Source: Candidatus Helarchaeota archaeon
GTDB lineage: Archaea; Asgardarchaeota; Lokiarchaeia; Helarchaeales; RDOG01
DNA length: 64,000 nt
Direction of reading: 5' to 3'
Assembly (NCBI GenBank): GCA_019058315.1
Contig: JAHPZH010000001.1
Location: 1,191,432 to 1,255,431 of the forward strand
The translations under genes and the position numbers were made by a program. Positions 36,062-47,454 of this stretch are shown piece by piece. Every line of letters starts with the position of its first letter. Position 1 is the stretch's first letter. The notes beneath the pieces were generated by a model. It did not search any database. It had not been told where the DNA came from and saw only the letters and a list, made by a program, of their open reading frames with translations.

Positions 36062-36907
36062 ACGTTTTTACTTAATATGGAGGATTTTCTTAAATTTTGG
36101 GCAGTTTATACATATCATACTTATTATTATCCCCCTGGAACTATGCCACTACGATCTCAAACAATGTTATTTTTAATTATTCTCCTCGTTTCATTTCTCC
36201 CAGTAGCGATTCCTTTGGTTTATTACGCTTTTAAATTACAAGGGTTTACTAAACATTCTAAAATGTGGAAACCATGGAAAAAATTCGCTTTAGGTTGGTT
36301 ATTGCTAGTTATAGCTATATTTACAGGAATAACGGAATTTAGTCTCATGATCGTATTTGAAGTTCTTAAACAACGTTATATTACATGGCTTACGATAGGA
36401 TTAATTATTTCACCGCTCATGATTTTTACTTTTATTACCATTTTTTTGACAATCCGAGGAATACAACAGTTTTATAGAAGTGCCACAATAAGCGTATACC
36501 CAGAAAAAGAAATAGAAAAATTACGTTACATTCTCGTCATTCATAGAAAAGTGGGTGCTACGATTTATGATAAAAAATTAGGGGATTGGGAGTTAGATTC
36601 AGATTTAATTGGAGGATTTTTAGGTATAATACAAGAATTTAGTTCAGAAATTAAGAAAGTACGGGAACCAATGCGAAAATTGGAATATAAAAACTTTGAA
36701 ATTATATTGGAACAAGGAAAATATGCAATTTTTGCATTATTTATTGATGGTGTTGAGTCATATTGGCTTAGAGAAAAATTAAATTTATTTTCAAATGATT
36801 TTGAAAAACAATTCGAAGAAATATTTAAAGATTGGTCAGGAGAAATAACAACTTTCGAAAAAGCTGAAATTTTAGTTGATAGGATTTTTGAATTATATCG
36901 ATTATAA
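36062..36907 (+). CDS. Membrane protein with longin-like cytosolic tail, tandem copy 1
   Basis: The protein has three or four hydrophobic helices over residues ~30-140. A cytosolic domain follows, beginning LRYILVIHRKVGATIYDKKLGDWELDSDLIGGFLGIIQEF, split here only by description; its strand-strand-helix pattern matches longin/roadblock-like domains. The first ATG is at 36077. I take the in-frame ACG at 36062 as a likely start because GGGAG (36048-36052) lies nine bases before it, the spacing seen in the next two copies. If the ATG is used, five residues are lost. The copies may be a receptor or anchor family for small GTPases; that is inference. Confidence 0.72.
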   Translation, partial: TFLLNMEDFLKFWAVYTYHTYYYPPGTMPLRSQTMLFLIILLVSFLPVAIPLVYYAFKLQGFTKHSKMWKPWKKFALGWLLLVIAIFTGITEFSLMIVFEVLKQRYITWLTIGLIISPLMIFTFITIFLTIRGIQQFYRSATISVYPEKEIEKLRYILVIHRKVGATIYDKKLGDWELDSDLIGGFLGIIQEFSSEIKKVREPMRKLEYKNFEIILEQGKYAIFALFIDGVESYWLREKLNLFSNDFEKQFEEIFKDWSGEITTFEKAEILVDRIFELYRL

Positions 36908-37025
36908 TTGTTTTTTTAATTTTAAAATATTGAATTAAAATATATATGAATAAATAAATTTTAAATAATTAATCCATTTTAATAAAACCGAGAATCTAAA
37001 AAATTTGTTTTTGGGAGATTATAAT

Positions 37026-37871
37026 ACGCAAGTGCTACAGGGCGATGAAAATCTTAGATATATCTTGACATATTACTATATTAATCATTTTACTCCTGCA
37101 GATATGTTACGATTAGGACCACAAGTGTTATCATTTATGATTGTTTTACTTATTGCGATGCTACCAGCCTCAATACCAGTTGTTTATTACTCTTTTAAAT
37201 TAAGAGGTTTTGCAATTTATTCCAAGATGTGGAGACCTTGGAAAAGGTTAGCTTTAGGTTGGTTTATGATGCTCATAGCAGTAATTACGGGAATAACTGA
37301 ATTTGGTATATTGTTAGTAACCGGTATTTTTAACCAACGCATCATATCTTGGTTAACTATGGCTTTACTTGTATCCCCAATGGGTGTTTGTGTATTTGTG
37401 ACTTTATTTTTAACTATTACTGGGATAAAGCAGTTCTATTTAAGTGCAAAAATTGCAGTTAATCCAAATAAAGAAATTGAAAAATTGCGTTATATTATTG
37501 TAATTCATAAATCGGTGGGTGCTACAATATACGATAAACAATTGGGGGAATGGGAAATAGATCCCGATTTGATTGGGGGTTTCTTAGGAGTATTACAAAA
37601 TTTTAGTACTGAAATAAAGAGAAAAGATGCACCAATGCGCAAAATGGAATATAAAGATTTTGAAATTATTCTAGAACAAGGAAAATATGCTATTTTCTCG
37701 TTATTTATTGATGGAAATGAATCTGATTGGATTCGTGAGAAATTACACCAATTTACAAGAGAATTTGAAAATAAATTTGAAGATAATTTTAAGAAATGGT
37801 CCGGTGAAACTACTACTTTCGAAAAATCAGAATTTCTAGTTGAAAGAATCTTTGAGTTATATCGTTTATAA
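37026..37871 (+). CDS. Membrane protein with longin-like cytosolic tail, tandem copy 2
   Basis: This paralogue of the preceding gene is similar along its length: membrane helices over residues ~25-140, then a longin-like tail (VIHKSVGATIYDKQLGEW, LIGGFLGVLQNFSTEI). Candidate starts are TTG at 37005, which precedes the Shine-Dalgarno GGGAG (37013-37017), ACG at 37026 and GTG at 37032. I chose ACG because it is eight bases after GGGAG, matching copy 1. It lies about 120 bp after copy 1 and may be co-transcribed. Confidence 0.7.
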   Translation, partial: TQVLQGDENLRYILTYYYINHFTPADMLRLGPQVLSFMIVLLIAMLPASIPVVYYSFKLRGFAIYSKMWRPWKRLALGWFMMLIAVITGITEFGILLVTGIFNQRIISWLTMALLVSPMGVCVFVTLFLTITGIKQFYLSAKIAVNPNKEIEKLRYIIVIHKSVGATIYDKQLGEWEIDPDLIGGFLGVLQNFSTEIKRKDAPMRKMEYKDFEIILEQGKYAIFSLFIDGNESDWIREKLHQFTREFENKFEDNFKKWSGETTTFEKSEFLVERIFELYRL

Positions 37872-37953
37872 TCATCTTGTAAAGATTTAAATAACATTTT
37901 ATTTTAATTATTAAATCAATTATTTAGTAATATAATATTTGGAGATAAAATAT

Positions 37954-38406
37954 TTGCTAATATTAGATTCAGAATTAGACTTTTTCGTTACTTTAGCAAG
38001 TTATTTATACATTAGATACTTCTATCCGATAGGAACAATACCAATGTCACCAGAACTGTTACTTACTTTAATCATAGTCCTTATTGCTCTAATTCCATTT
38101 TCTTTACCACTTCTTTACTATGCATTTAAGTTAAAAGGGTTTGTTCAATATTCAAGAATGTGGCAACCTTGGAAGAAATTGGCATTGGGATGGTTTTTAT
38201 TAGTCATAGGAGCGGTTTCAGGGGTTCTAGTATTTGTATTTCTGCTTGTAAGTGGGATGGTAAACCAACCATTTATATCGGTGGTATTTCTATTACTGAT
38301 GATGACTCCTTTGCTTGTATTTATGGGGTTAACCATGGCTTTGACTTATATTGGAATAAAAGATTTCTATAAAAACGCGAAGGAAGCTGTAGAAGCTTCT
38401 CAATAA
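37954..38406 (+). CDS. Membrane-only paralogue, tandem copy 3
   Basis: This 150-residue protein matches the membrane half of copies 1 and 2 (LYYAFKLKGFVQYSRMWQPWKK is the equivalent loop region) but stops right after the last helix (IGIKDFYKNAKEA). The longin-like tail is absent, and no continuation is visible after the stop, so this is a clean truncation rather than a frameshift. TTG at 37954 follows GGAG (37941-37944) by nine bases and is preferred to the TTG at 37939. It could act as a partner subunit that modulates the two full-length copies. Confidence 0.72.
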   Translation: MLILDSELDFFVTLASYLYIRYFYPIGTIPMSPELLLTLIIVLIALIPFSLPLLYYAFKLKGFVQYSRMWQPWKKLALGWFLLVIGAVSGVLVFVFLLVSGMVNQPFISVVFLLLMMTPLLVFMGLTMALTYIGIKDFYKNAKEAVEASQ

Positions 38407-38550
38407 CATCTTTTTTATAAAATTCTATTATTTTTTATAAAATTTATTTATAAAATTATATAGTTTATAAATTGAAAATCATTATTGAATTTAATAATTG
38501 AGTTAATTGTTGTTTTTTATTCACTTATAGATAAATAAGGAATTATTAAT

Positions 38551-40002
38551 ATGGTGACAGAAGAAACAAGTGAAAAATTAGTTCATACCAAAGCAGAATT
38601 ACATTATCTTCATGATTACTTTTTTCCTAAATCGATTGCAATAGTTGGTGCAAGTCAAAGATTAAATTTTGGCTCAACGTTCTTTTTATCTAGCTTAAGG
38701 CATGGATATAAAGGTAAGGTATTTCCGGTTAATCCAAAATATGAAGAAGTTCATAAAATGAAGTGCTATCCCAATCTTACTGTTATCGGTGAACCGATGG
38801 ATATGGTCATTTCTTGTATCCCTGCAAAATTTGTTCCCAATTTAGTTCGAGAATGTGTAAAAACAAATGCAAAATTTATTACCGTTTTTACATCAGGTTT
38901 TGCTGAAGTGGGAAATTATGAACTTCAAAATGAATTGATAGATATAATAAAAGGTTCTAATACTAGAATTGTAGGTCCAAATTGCCTTGGTGCCCATTGT
39001 ACAAAGTCAAGGATTACTTTTAATGGAGATGCGTCTTTTAAAGAAGGCAATGTTTCTTTTTGTTCCCAATCAGGTGGTCATGCTTCTACGTTTTTAGAAA
39101 TAGGTCCAACAAGAAAAGTATATTATTCCAAAGGAGTTAGCTTTGGAAACCAGAGCGATTTGAATTGTGTTGATTTTTTAGATTATTATTCAAAAGATGA
39201 AGATACTGAAGTTATTGGAATGTATCTAGAATCATTTGGATCTGCTGATGCTAGAAAATTTTTAAAAAAATTAAAAGAGACTACTAAAAATAAATGTGTG
39301 GTAATATGGAAAGGGGGTCAAACGAAAGCAGGACAGAAGGCAGCCGCTTCTCACACTGGTGCAATTGCAGCATCTATGAAACTATGGGAAGCTGCTTTAA
39401 AACAAAATGGAGCAATACTTGTTAGGAATAAAAATGAATTCATGGATTGTTTACATTTAGCTTCTGTTTTAGATAAAAAGCCAAAAGGCGAAAATATTGG
39501 CATAGTATTTATTGGTGGCGGTGGTTCAGTTGAAATTACAGATGTTTTTTCGACGTATGGCTTTGAAATCCCCGAATTACTTCCTGAAACTCAAGAAAAA
39601 TTAGATAAGATTTTACCAGATGTCAATACATCACTAAAAAATCCAGTTGATCTTGGTGCGACTGGGATTCTAGTAGATGTTTATATGAAAGTTTTAAAGA
39701 TTGTAGCTAACGACCCAAATGTTGATATTTTATTAACTCAATATTCAATCGATAGATTAATAATGTTTGAAGAAGAAATGCGAGTGCCTAATTTTGCAGT
39801 AACATTTGCTAGATCTTTTGGTAGATTAAAAAGAAATATCGATATCCCTTTAATTTTTCTTGCTACTGTATTTAGAAATAGTGATGTTGTTACACGAACG
39901 CTTCTACGCTTTACTGAGACTTTACATGATAAAAATATTCCTTCATTCTCATCAATTGAAAGGGCAGCTAACAGTTTAGCATATTACTTAAGAATGAAAT
40001 AA
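38551..40002 (+). CDS. NDP-forming acyl-CoA synthetase alpha-subunit-like protein, copy 1
   Basis: This 483-residue protein has an N-terminal CoA-binding Rossmann domain (AIVGASQRLNFGS) and ligase-CoA domains with FTSGFAEVGN, VGPNCLGAHC and SQSGGHAS. H268 in ASHTGAIAAS lies at the position of the phosphorylated histidine. Family members make ATP or GTP from acyl-CoA with release of the acid. No beta subunit with an ATP-grasp domain is adjacent, and the ATP-grasp half is absent here. A second such protein is encoded at 61405-62925. Confidence 0.88.
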   Translation: MVTEETSEKLVHTKAELHYLHDYFFPKSIAIVGASQRLNFGSTFFLSSLRHGYKGKVFPVNPKYEEVHKMKCYPNLTVIGEPMDMVISCIPAKFVPNLVRECVKTNAKFITVFTSGFAEVGNYELQNELIDIIKGSNTRIVGPNCLGAHCTKSRITFNGDASFKEGNVSFCSQSGGHASTFLEIGPTRKVYYSKGVSFGNQSDLNCVDFLDYYSKDEDTEVIGMYLESFGSADARKFLKKLKETTKNKCVVIWKGGQTKAGQKAAASHTGAIAASMKLWEAALKQNGAILVRNKNEFMDCLHLASVLDKKPKGENIGIVFIGGGGSVEITDVFSTYGFEIPELLPETQEKLDKILPDVNTSLKNPVDLGATGILVDVYMKVLKIVANDPNVDILLTQYSIDRLIMFEEEMRVPNFAVTFARSFGRLKRNIDIPLIFLATVFRNSDVVTRTLLRFTETLHDKNIPSFSSIERAANSLAYYLRMK

Positions 40003-40050
40003 TATCTGAAAAAATTAAAAAATGGGGAAATGGATTTTACAATCAAGTAC

Positions 40051-40263
40051 TTAGGGAGTTGCAATCATTACATTCGAAGCTTTGATTACTGCCCAAACTT
40101 CCTTGCCTTCTTTCAACTCTAATCTTTCTGCTGATGATTTGGTGATGATTGATACTATTTCTAAACCACTATCTAATTCAACCGTGATTTCAGAATTGAC
40201 GGCACCAACGACGATCTTCTTTATTTTTCCCTTTAAAACATTTCTTGCACTAATTTTGGTCAT
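40051..40263 (-). CDS. Molybdopterin-binding (Mop/TOBE) protein
   Basis: This 70-residue single Mop domain reads SARNVLKGKIKKIVVGAVNSEI, then strand-rich sequence ending VWAVIKASNVMIATP, the standard pattern for proteins that bind molybdate or tungstate, usually as oligomers. It is probably a storage or buffering protein for Mo/W. No molybdate transporter is seen nearby. Confidence 0.92.
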   Translation of the reverse strand: MTKISARNVLKGKIKKIVVGAVNSEITVELDSGLEIVSIITKSSAERLELKEGKEVWAVIKASNVMIATP

Positions 40264-40333
40264 TTTTATCCTCCAATTAATAATTTGGAAAAGAATAAAA
40301 TAAAACTTTCTTTTATTTCAAATTGGTATAAAA

Positions 40334-40864
40334 TTGAAATTATATATACATAGGATTTCAAATGATTGGCTGAAAACTACCTTAAAATGGTTTAAAAACG
40401 AATATTTACCATTTTTTACTAACAAAATCTCTAAAATCTTCTCTTTCGATATAGGAGAGTTACAAGATTTAAATATTTATTTTGAAAAGCAAAATTTTTC
40501 TAAGAATATGATTCATATAGTTGCTAAAACTCAAAAACTAAATGAAAAACAGTTTTTACTACAATTAAATGAATTTAAAATCAAAAAAATTTCTGAAGTT
40601 ACAAATAATGTTAGAAAATATATAATTTCAGTGATAATTGGACATGAATTAATTCACATTTTTCAATTCTATTTAAAAATAATTGGATCTAGAAAGGAAG
40701 AGCTTTATTCTAAGACTTGGATACCATTTCTACGTGAAGTAAAAGCATATAAATATAGTCAAATAATAGCCGCAAAACATTATACAATTAGTAATGGATT
40801 TCCGGAAAACCAAGCTCTAAAGCTTTTTAGTCCTATCTTTAATTATTACCATAGTTTACTTTAA
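40334..40864 (+). CDS. Small protein with HExxH metallopeptidase-like motif
   Basis: This 176-residue protein starts with TTG at 40334. GHELIHIFQFYLK near residue 100 contains HExxH, with a downstream conserved-looking Glu (LREVKAYKYSQ) that could be the third zinc ligand of a gluzincin-like site. No signal peptide or membrane segment is visible, and I do not recognise the family. Protease activity is a possibility only. Confidence 0.65.
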   Translation: MKLYIHRISNDWLKTTLKWFKNEYLPFFTNKISKIFSFDIGELQDLNIYFEKQNFSKNMIHIVAKTQKLNEKQFLLQLNEFKIKKISEVTNNVRKYIISVIIGHELIHIFQFYLKIIGSRKEELYSKTWIPFLREVKAYKYSQIIAAKHYTISNGFPENQALKLFSPIFNYYHSLL

Positions 40865-40898
40865 CTAAAATTATCGCTTATTATTTATTAATAAAACA

Positions 40899-41888
40899 TC
40901 ATATTTGAATTTTGACGACATTACAGCCTATTTCTTTGAATTTTTCAATAAGATTTTCATACATTTTTTCATTTTTAAATGTCCCAATGATAGCTCCTCC
41001 CGATCCTGGAAATTTTGAAGTTGCCCCAATTGACCTAGCTAGCTTTATCATCCGCAAGTTTTTTTCTGTAATTGGATATATACTTGATCTTAAATCGAAA
41101 TTTTTATTGATAAGGCTATTAAATTTTTCTAAATTTCCCTGCATAAGTGAATCATATCCCTCTTGTGCATTGTTACCAATTTTTGACATAATTTCTCTAA
41201 TATTTTTATCCCCTCTTTCCCATCTTATCCTAACATCATTATGGGCAATATCTTTATGAGTTAAATCTACTTGATAAGCGAGATACAAAGAAGGAAATAA
41301 ATCAGGATTTATGGATTTATAAATACCATAGCTATTTTTTTTCATAGTTTTTTCGTTGAAATCCATAAAAACAGGTTCGTTATAAACTTGAACTACTCTA
41401 TCTTGAAGACCAGCAGAAATACCTAACTCTTTTGATTCGGCCCATAAAACATAGTTCGCCATAATAGGCATTTCAATATTTATTTCGTAAAATTTCGATA
41501 ATGCTTTAATAGTTGATGTAATAATTGCACTAGAACCAGCAAGCCCTACTTGTCGGGGTATATTTGAGGTATATTGAATCTTGAAATTTATTTCAGGAAC
41601 GGTGATATTATTAATTTTAATATAATCATAGAATTGCTTTAAAGCAGCTTTAATTAAACGGAATCCACCATAATATCCATGAATTTTAATATCATTAATC
41701 ATTTCTTCTAATGTACCGAAGTCAATATGGTCACTTGGACCGGGTAGTATCTTAATTCTATCTGATTTAGATAATTTAATTTCTGCATGAAAGTTTCTAA
41801 TTGGAATTGAAATAGTTTTTCCAAAAAAACCATCAGAGGGATTTCCAAGAAGACCAGCTCGTGCAGGTGTCTTTATTATGATATCAGT
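40899..41888 (-). CDS. GHMP-family sugar kinase, glucuronokinase-like
   Basis: The protein has 329 residues from the ATG at 41888. Motif 1 is PARAGLLGNPSDGFFGKTIS, very similar to plant glucuronokinase, and motif 2 is GLAGSSAIITS. Motif 3 is PGSGGAIIG near the C-terminus. The family phosphorylates sugars or mevalonate-pathway intermediates. A C1-phosphorylating uronic acid or heptose kinase is plausible from motif 1, but the substrate is unproven. A start at 41927 would overlap the upstream nitroreductase gene by 20 bases and adds residues unlike the family. Confidence 0.85.
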   Translation of the reverse strand, partial: TDIIIKTPARAGLLGNPSDGFFGKTISIPIRNFHAEIKLSKSDRIKILPGPSDHIDFGTLEEMINDIKIHGYYGGFRLIKAALKQFYDYIKINNITVPEINFKIQYTSNIPRQVGLAGSSAIITSTIKALSKFYEINIEMPIMANYVLWAESKELGISAGLQDRVVQVYNEPVFMDFNEKTMKKNSYGIYKSINPDLFPSLYLAYQVDLTHKDIAHNDVRIRWERGDKNIREIMSKIGNNAQEGYDSLMQGNLEKFNSLINKNFDLRSSIYPITEKNLRMIKLARSIGATSKFPGSGGAIIGTFKNEKMYENLIEKFKEIGCNVVKIQI

Positions 41889-41907
41889 CATGAGAATATT
41901 CGCTTTT

Positions 41908-42531
41908 TTATTTGTCTTCAGATTCATATAAAGGACTGTTCTTTACATCCGAACTGGTATCTATTAATCTCTTTGTCACAAATGAGAAAGGTCCAGACTT
42001 TGGAAGAATTGTTCCTTTGGATTTGGTTATGGGATTCCTCCATTTGTTAAGATATGTAATTTTACCCAAATCCAATCTTGGTGGAGGATCAGGTTGTTCA
42101 GAATAGTAACCTAATAAGATTAAAGCAATTATTTTATAACTATTTGGAACTGACAGTAATTTTCTAACCGTTGATCTATTAAAAGCCCCAATCCAACATG
42201 TTCCTATTCCTAATTCGATTGCCATTAGCAAAATATTTTGTATAGCTGCACCTACTTCTTCGATCCATGAATCGGAATCTATACAGACAACAATCATTGA
42301 AGAACACTGTGCAGCATGCCTTTGACGAAAAAATACTATTTTTGAATTATTAGCAATCTCTTTGAGCAAGTTTTCATCCGTAACCACTATAAAACGGGTT
42401 TTTTGCCTATTGGTGGCTGTCGGTGCCCATCTTGCAGCTTCTAAAATTTTGATTAAGTCATCTTGAGGTATTGGTTTTGAGGAAAATTTACGAATACTCC
42501 TTCTATGTAAAATTGCATTGCCAACATTCAT
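41908..42531 (-). CDS. Nitroreductase-family protein 2
   Basis: This 207-residue protein has the FMN-binding HRRSIRKFSSKP, WAPTATNRQKTRF, and the central GIGTCWIGAF region typical of nitroreductases. It differs from the one at 20767 and has an extra C-terminal ~30 residues. It lies directly upstream of the GHMP kinase on the same strand, and the two may be co-transcribed. The substrate is unknown. Confidence 0.9.
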   Translation of the reverse strand: MNVGNAILHRRSIRKFSSKPIPQDDLIKILEAARWAPTATNRQKTRFIVVTDENLLKEIANNSKIVFFRQRHAAQCSSMIVVCIDSDSWIEEVGAAIQNILLMAIELGIGTCWIGAFNRSTVRKLLSVPNSYKIIALILLGYYSEQPDPPPRLDLGKITYLNKWRNPITKSKGTILPKSGPFSFVTKRLIDTSSDVKNSPLYESEDK

Positions 42532-42614
42532 TCTTATTCAGCTTCAATTTATTAAAATAAAAAAAATAAGAGATAACTAAAATTTAATCTTACTAAATAT
42601 AAATAATGTTTAAA

Positions 42615-43754
42615 TTATCTATAGCGTAAAAATTTCTTCTTTATTTTAGTTTTATATTTTTGTTCGATTTGAAATATCAAAGGATGTTCATCTAATGATA
42701 CAAATGTATACGCCAACCCTTCTTTGCCCATTCTCCCCGTTCTACCAATACGATGAACATAATTTTGAATCTCATTAGGCATATCGTAATTAATTACACA
42801 AGTAACATTTTCGATATCAATACCTCTAGATACTACGTCTGTTGCAACTAATATCATTCTTCTATTTTGAAATTCTTCTAATGTTTTTTCTCTAGCTGCT
42901 TGAGACAGATCACTATTGATAAACTTTGCCTTAAACCCTAAACTGTATAAAGTATTTGCTAATTTTCTAGTAGCGACTCTAGTTTTAACGAAAATTAATA
43001 TTTTTAATTGATTACTTCCATTGTAATTATTTTCCAAATCACTTATTATATTGATTAAATGATTTAGCTTATCACTAGATTCTGCAACAACATAATAAAA
43101 TTGCTTAATTGATGATGGAATTCTTTCATCATGTTCTTTTCGTATTGTTATCATAACGGGATCTTTCATGTAATTTTTTGACAATTCTATTGTTTCGTCA
43201 GGGATAGTTGCACCAAAAAACATGAATTGCTGATTGCCCTGGCCCCTAATTAGCTTGAGAATGTAGCTTACATCATCATAAAATCCCATGTCAAACATTT
43301 TATCTGCTTCATCTAGAACTATAATTTTGGGTTTAATTTTCAAACCTTTTGTTAGGTGATCTATTAACCTACCGGGAGTTCCAACGACTATTTGAGCCCC
43401 TCTTCTTATTTGGTTTACTTGATTTTGAAATGAAACTCCCCCATAAATGGTCATAGTTTTAATATTTGTAAATTTTGCAGCTTTGGATATTTCTTCAGCT
43501 ACTTGTTTTGCCAATTCCCTAGTTGGAGTTATGATTATTGCTTGAATTTCAGGACGATTTTCATTAATTCGCTCAATTATTGGAATTCCAAATGCAAGAG
43601 TTTTACCTGATCCCGTTTTAGCTTGACCTATAACGTTTCTGCCTTTTAAAAGGTGAGGTATTACTTTTTCTTGTATAGGAGTTGCTTCTAAAAAATCGTG
43701 AAATTTAAGCCCTTTTAATAATTTTTGTCTTATTTTAAATTCTGAAAATTGCAT
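42615..43754 (-). CDS. DEAD-box RNA helicase
   Basis: This 379-residue protein is the minimal two-domain helicase core. Motif I is AKTGSGKT (45-52), Ia is PTRELA, II is DEAD (148-151) and VI is HRIGRTGR. Motif III reads GAT rather than the usual SAT, a mild variation. There is no added RNA-binding domain. It probably unwinds RNA during ribosome assembly or RNA decay; there is no operon context. Confidence 0.95.
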   Translation of the reverse strand: MQFSEFKIRQKLLKGLKFHDFLEATPIQEKVIPHLLKGRNVIGQAKTGSGKTLAFGIPIIERINENRPEIQAIIITPTRELAKQVAEEISKAAKFTNIKTMTIYGGVSFQNQVNQIRRGAQIVVGTPGRLIDHLTKGLKIKPKIIVLDEADKMFDMGFYDDVSYILKLIRGQGNQQFMFFGATIPDETIELSKNYMKDPVMITIRKEHDERIPSSIKQFYYVVAESSDKLNHLINIISDLENNYNGSNQLKILIFVKTRVATRKLANTLYSLGFKAKFINSDLSQAAREKTLEEFQNRRMILVATDVVSRGIDIENVTCVINYDMPNEIQNYVHRIGRTGRMGKEGLAYTFVSLDEHPLIFQIEQKYKTKIKKKFLRYR

Positions 43755-44093
43755 AAAATTAACCTTTTCTGTCTGTCTTATTCCGTCTAGTCCGTTAAAA
43801 TCTTTTCTAAAAGGCTTAATTCTATAAAGTTATTAAGTAATCCTTAACTTGAAAATTTCAAAGTCTCGACAGAATCTGAAATGATACTGAAAAAATTCCC
43901 TATTATCATTTCATGTTTTTTTAAAAATATAAATGAAACAAGCTTTTTTAATCTTCTTATTGATAATTTTTTTTCTAATCACTAAATTAGATTTAACTAA
44001 TTTAATAAAGTAGCTGTAAAAGCTTTATATTCAGTATATTAGTAATCTAATCAACATTTTTATTAAGAATCAAATTATAATTAAAATGATCAT
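43755..44093 (+). other. AT-rich intergenic region with an orphan terminator-like hairpin
   Basis: This is a 339-bp gap between the divergent helicase and zinc-ribbon genes. The only structure seen is an inverted repeat, TGAAATGATA (43877-43886) with TATCATTTCA (43904-43913), followed by TG and seven Ts. Read on the + strand it resembles a terminator, but no gene on that strand ends here. It could close a short untranslated RNA starting near 43780. Nothing else was recognised. Confidence 0.35.
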
Positions 44094-44273
44094 ATGAAGA
44101 AAATAAAATGTAAAATTTGTGGTAAAGAGGTTCAAATTGAAAAATTAAATGTTAGTTTTTATGCGAAATGGATTGAATTTAAGCCCGGAATATGGGTTTG
44201 TCGAGACTGTGAACAGTCAGCTATTTGGCCAAATATTATTCAATATAAAATTCCCGATGATTATCGTTCTTAA
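44094..44273 (+). CDS. Small zinc-ribbon protein
   Basis: This 59-residue protein has an N-terminal CKICGKEV and, 35 residues on, VCRDCEQ, giving a CxxC...CxxC zinc ribbon. The start ATG at 44094 opens immediately after AT-rich DNA. Such mini-ribbons are common in archaea and usually unassigned. It stands alone. Confidence 0.6.
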   Translation: MKKIKCKICGKEVQIEKLNVSFYAKWIEFKPGIWVCRDCEQSAIWPNIIQYKIPDDYRS

Positions 44274-44439
44274 GATTTTTTATTGATATTTTAAAAATGA
44301 AACGAACCGTTATTTGATTTTTAGGTCTATCTTTCTTTAAAATAATAAATTTTTTATAGGATGTGTTAGTAACATTAAGTGAGTATAAGTATTTATGATT
44401 AAAATATCCGTATTTAGGACAAAAAATGGACGTGATTAA

Positions 44440-45012
44440 TTGGATGAACAAGATTTGTTTGATTCTCTTTTAAGAATTTTGGGCAATAAGACTCGACGAA
44501 TGATGTTAGAACTATTAAGTGAACGTCCCAGATTCCTTAGTGACATTTCAAAAGAGCTCGAAATTGGTCAACAAGCTATTTTACGCCATATTGAAGAATT
44601 TACAAAGGCAGGAATATTAGAAGTAGCAGATGAATCAGTACTTGATGAAAAGAAAATAGGAAGAAAACCAAAATATTATAAGATTGCCGAAAATAAACGA
44701 ATTATTATAGACATTACACCTGGACGATTTGACGTTGATTTAATTCCATCATTTCTGGATGAACAAGAGGAACTAAAAGAAGATATTGATATTAAGTTTT
44801 GTTCTGATTTAGCTGAAATCGAGAATAAAATTAATTCATTGGAAGAAATCAAAGATCCAGACACACGATATAATAAAATCAAAATTTTAGAACAAGAACT
44901 TAAGGAAGAAATAAATTCTTTAATTGATGCTAAGCATTATGCTGAATTATTATTAGAAAAATTAAGTCCTAAAAGAAAGATTGTTGAAGATTATTTAGGA
45001 ATTAGTCAATAA
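44440..45012 (+). CDS. ArsR-like winged-helix regulator
   Basis: This 190-residue protein starts at TTG (44440). Residues ~5-85 form a winged helix (LGNKTRRMMLELLSERPRFLSDISKELEIGQQAILRHIEEF is its helix-turn-helix region in outline), with the wing at GRKPKYYKI. The C-terminal ~80 residues are acidic and helical, likely for dimerisation. It lies 79 bases before the CDC48 gene on the same strand and may control it; this is inferred. Confidence 0.82.
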   Translation: MDEQDLFDSLLRILGNKTRRMMLELLSERPRFLSDISKELEIGQQAILRHIEEFTKAGILEVADESVLDEKKIGRKPKYYKIAENKRIIIDITPGRFDVDLIPSFLDEQEELKEDIDIKFCSDLAEIENKINSLEEIKDPDTRYNKIKILEQELKEEINSLIDAKHYAELLLEKLSPKRKIVEDYLGISQ

Positions 45013-45088
45013 ATAGAAATTTTAAAATAGGTATATTAATCATGAATCCAATTATAAATTAAATTAATTATGATAATAGAGGTATTAA

Positions 45089-47365
<2,277 letters not shown>

Positions 47366-47454
47366 GTTTTAAAATCTTTATTTTTTTAAGATTCCTATCA
47401 AATAGGAATTAAAATTTTATTTATAATTTTAAGTTTAAAAAAAGTGTGAAATAA

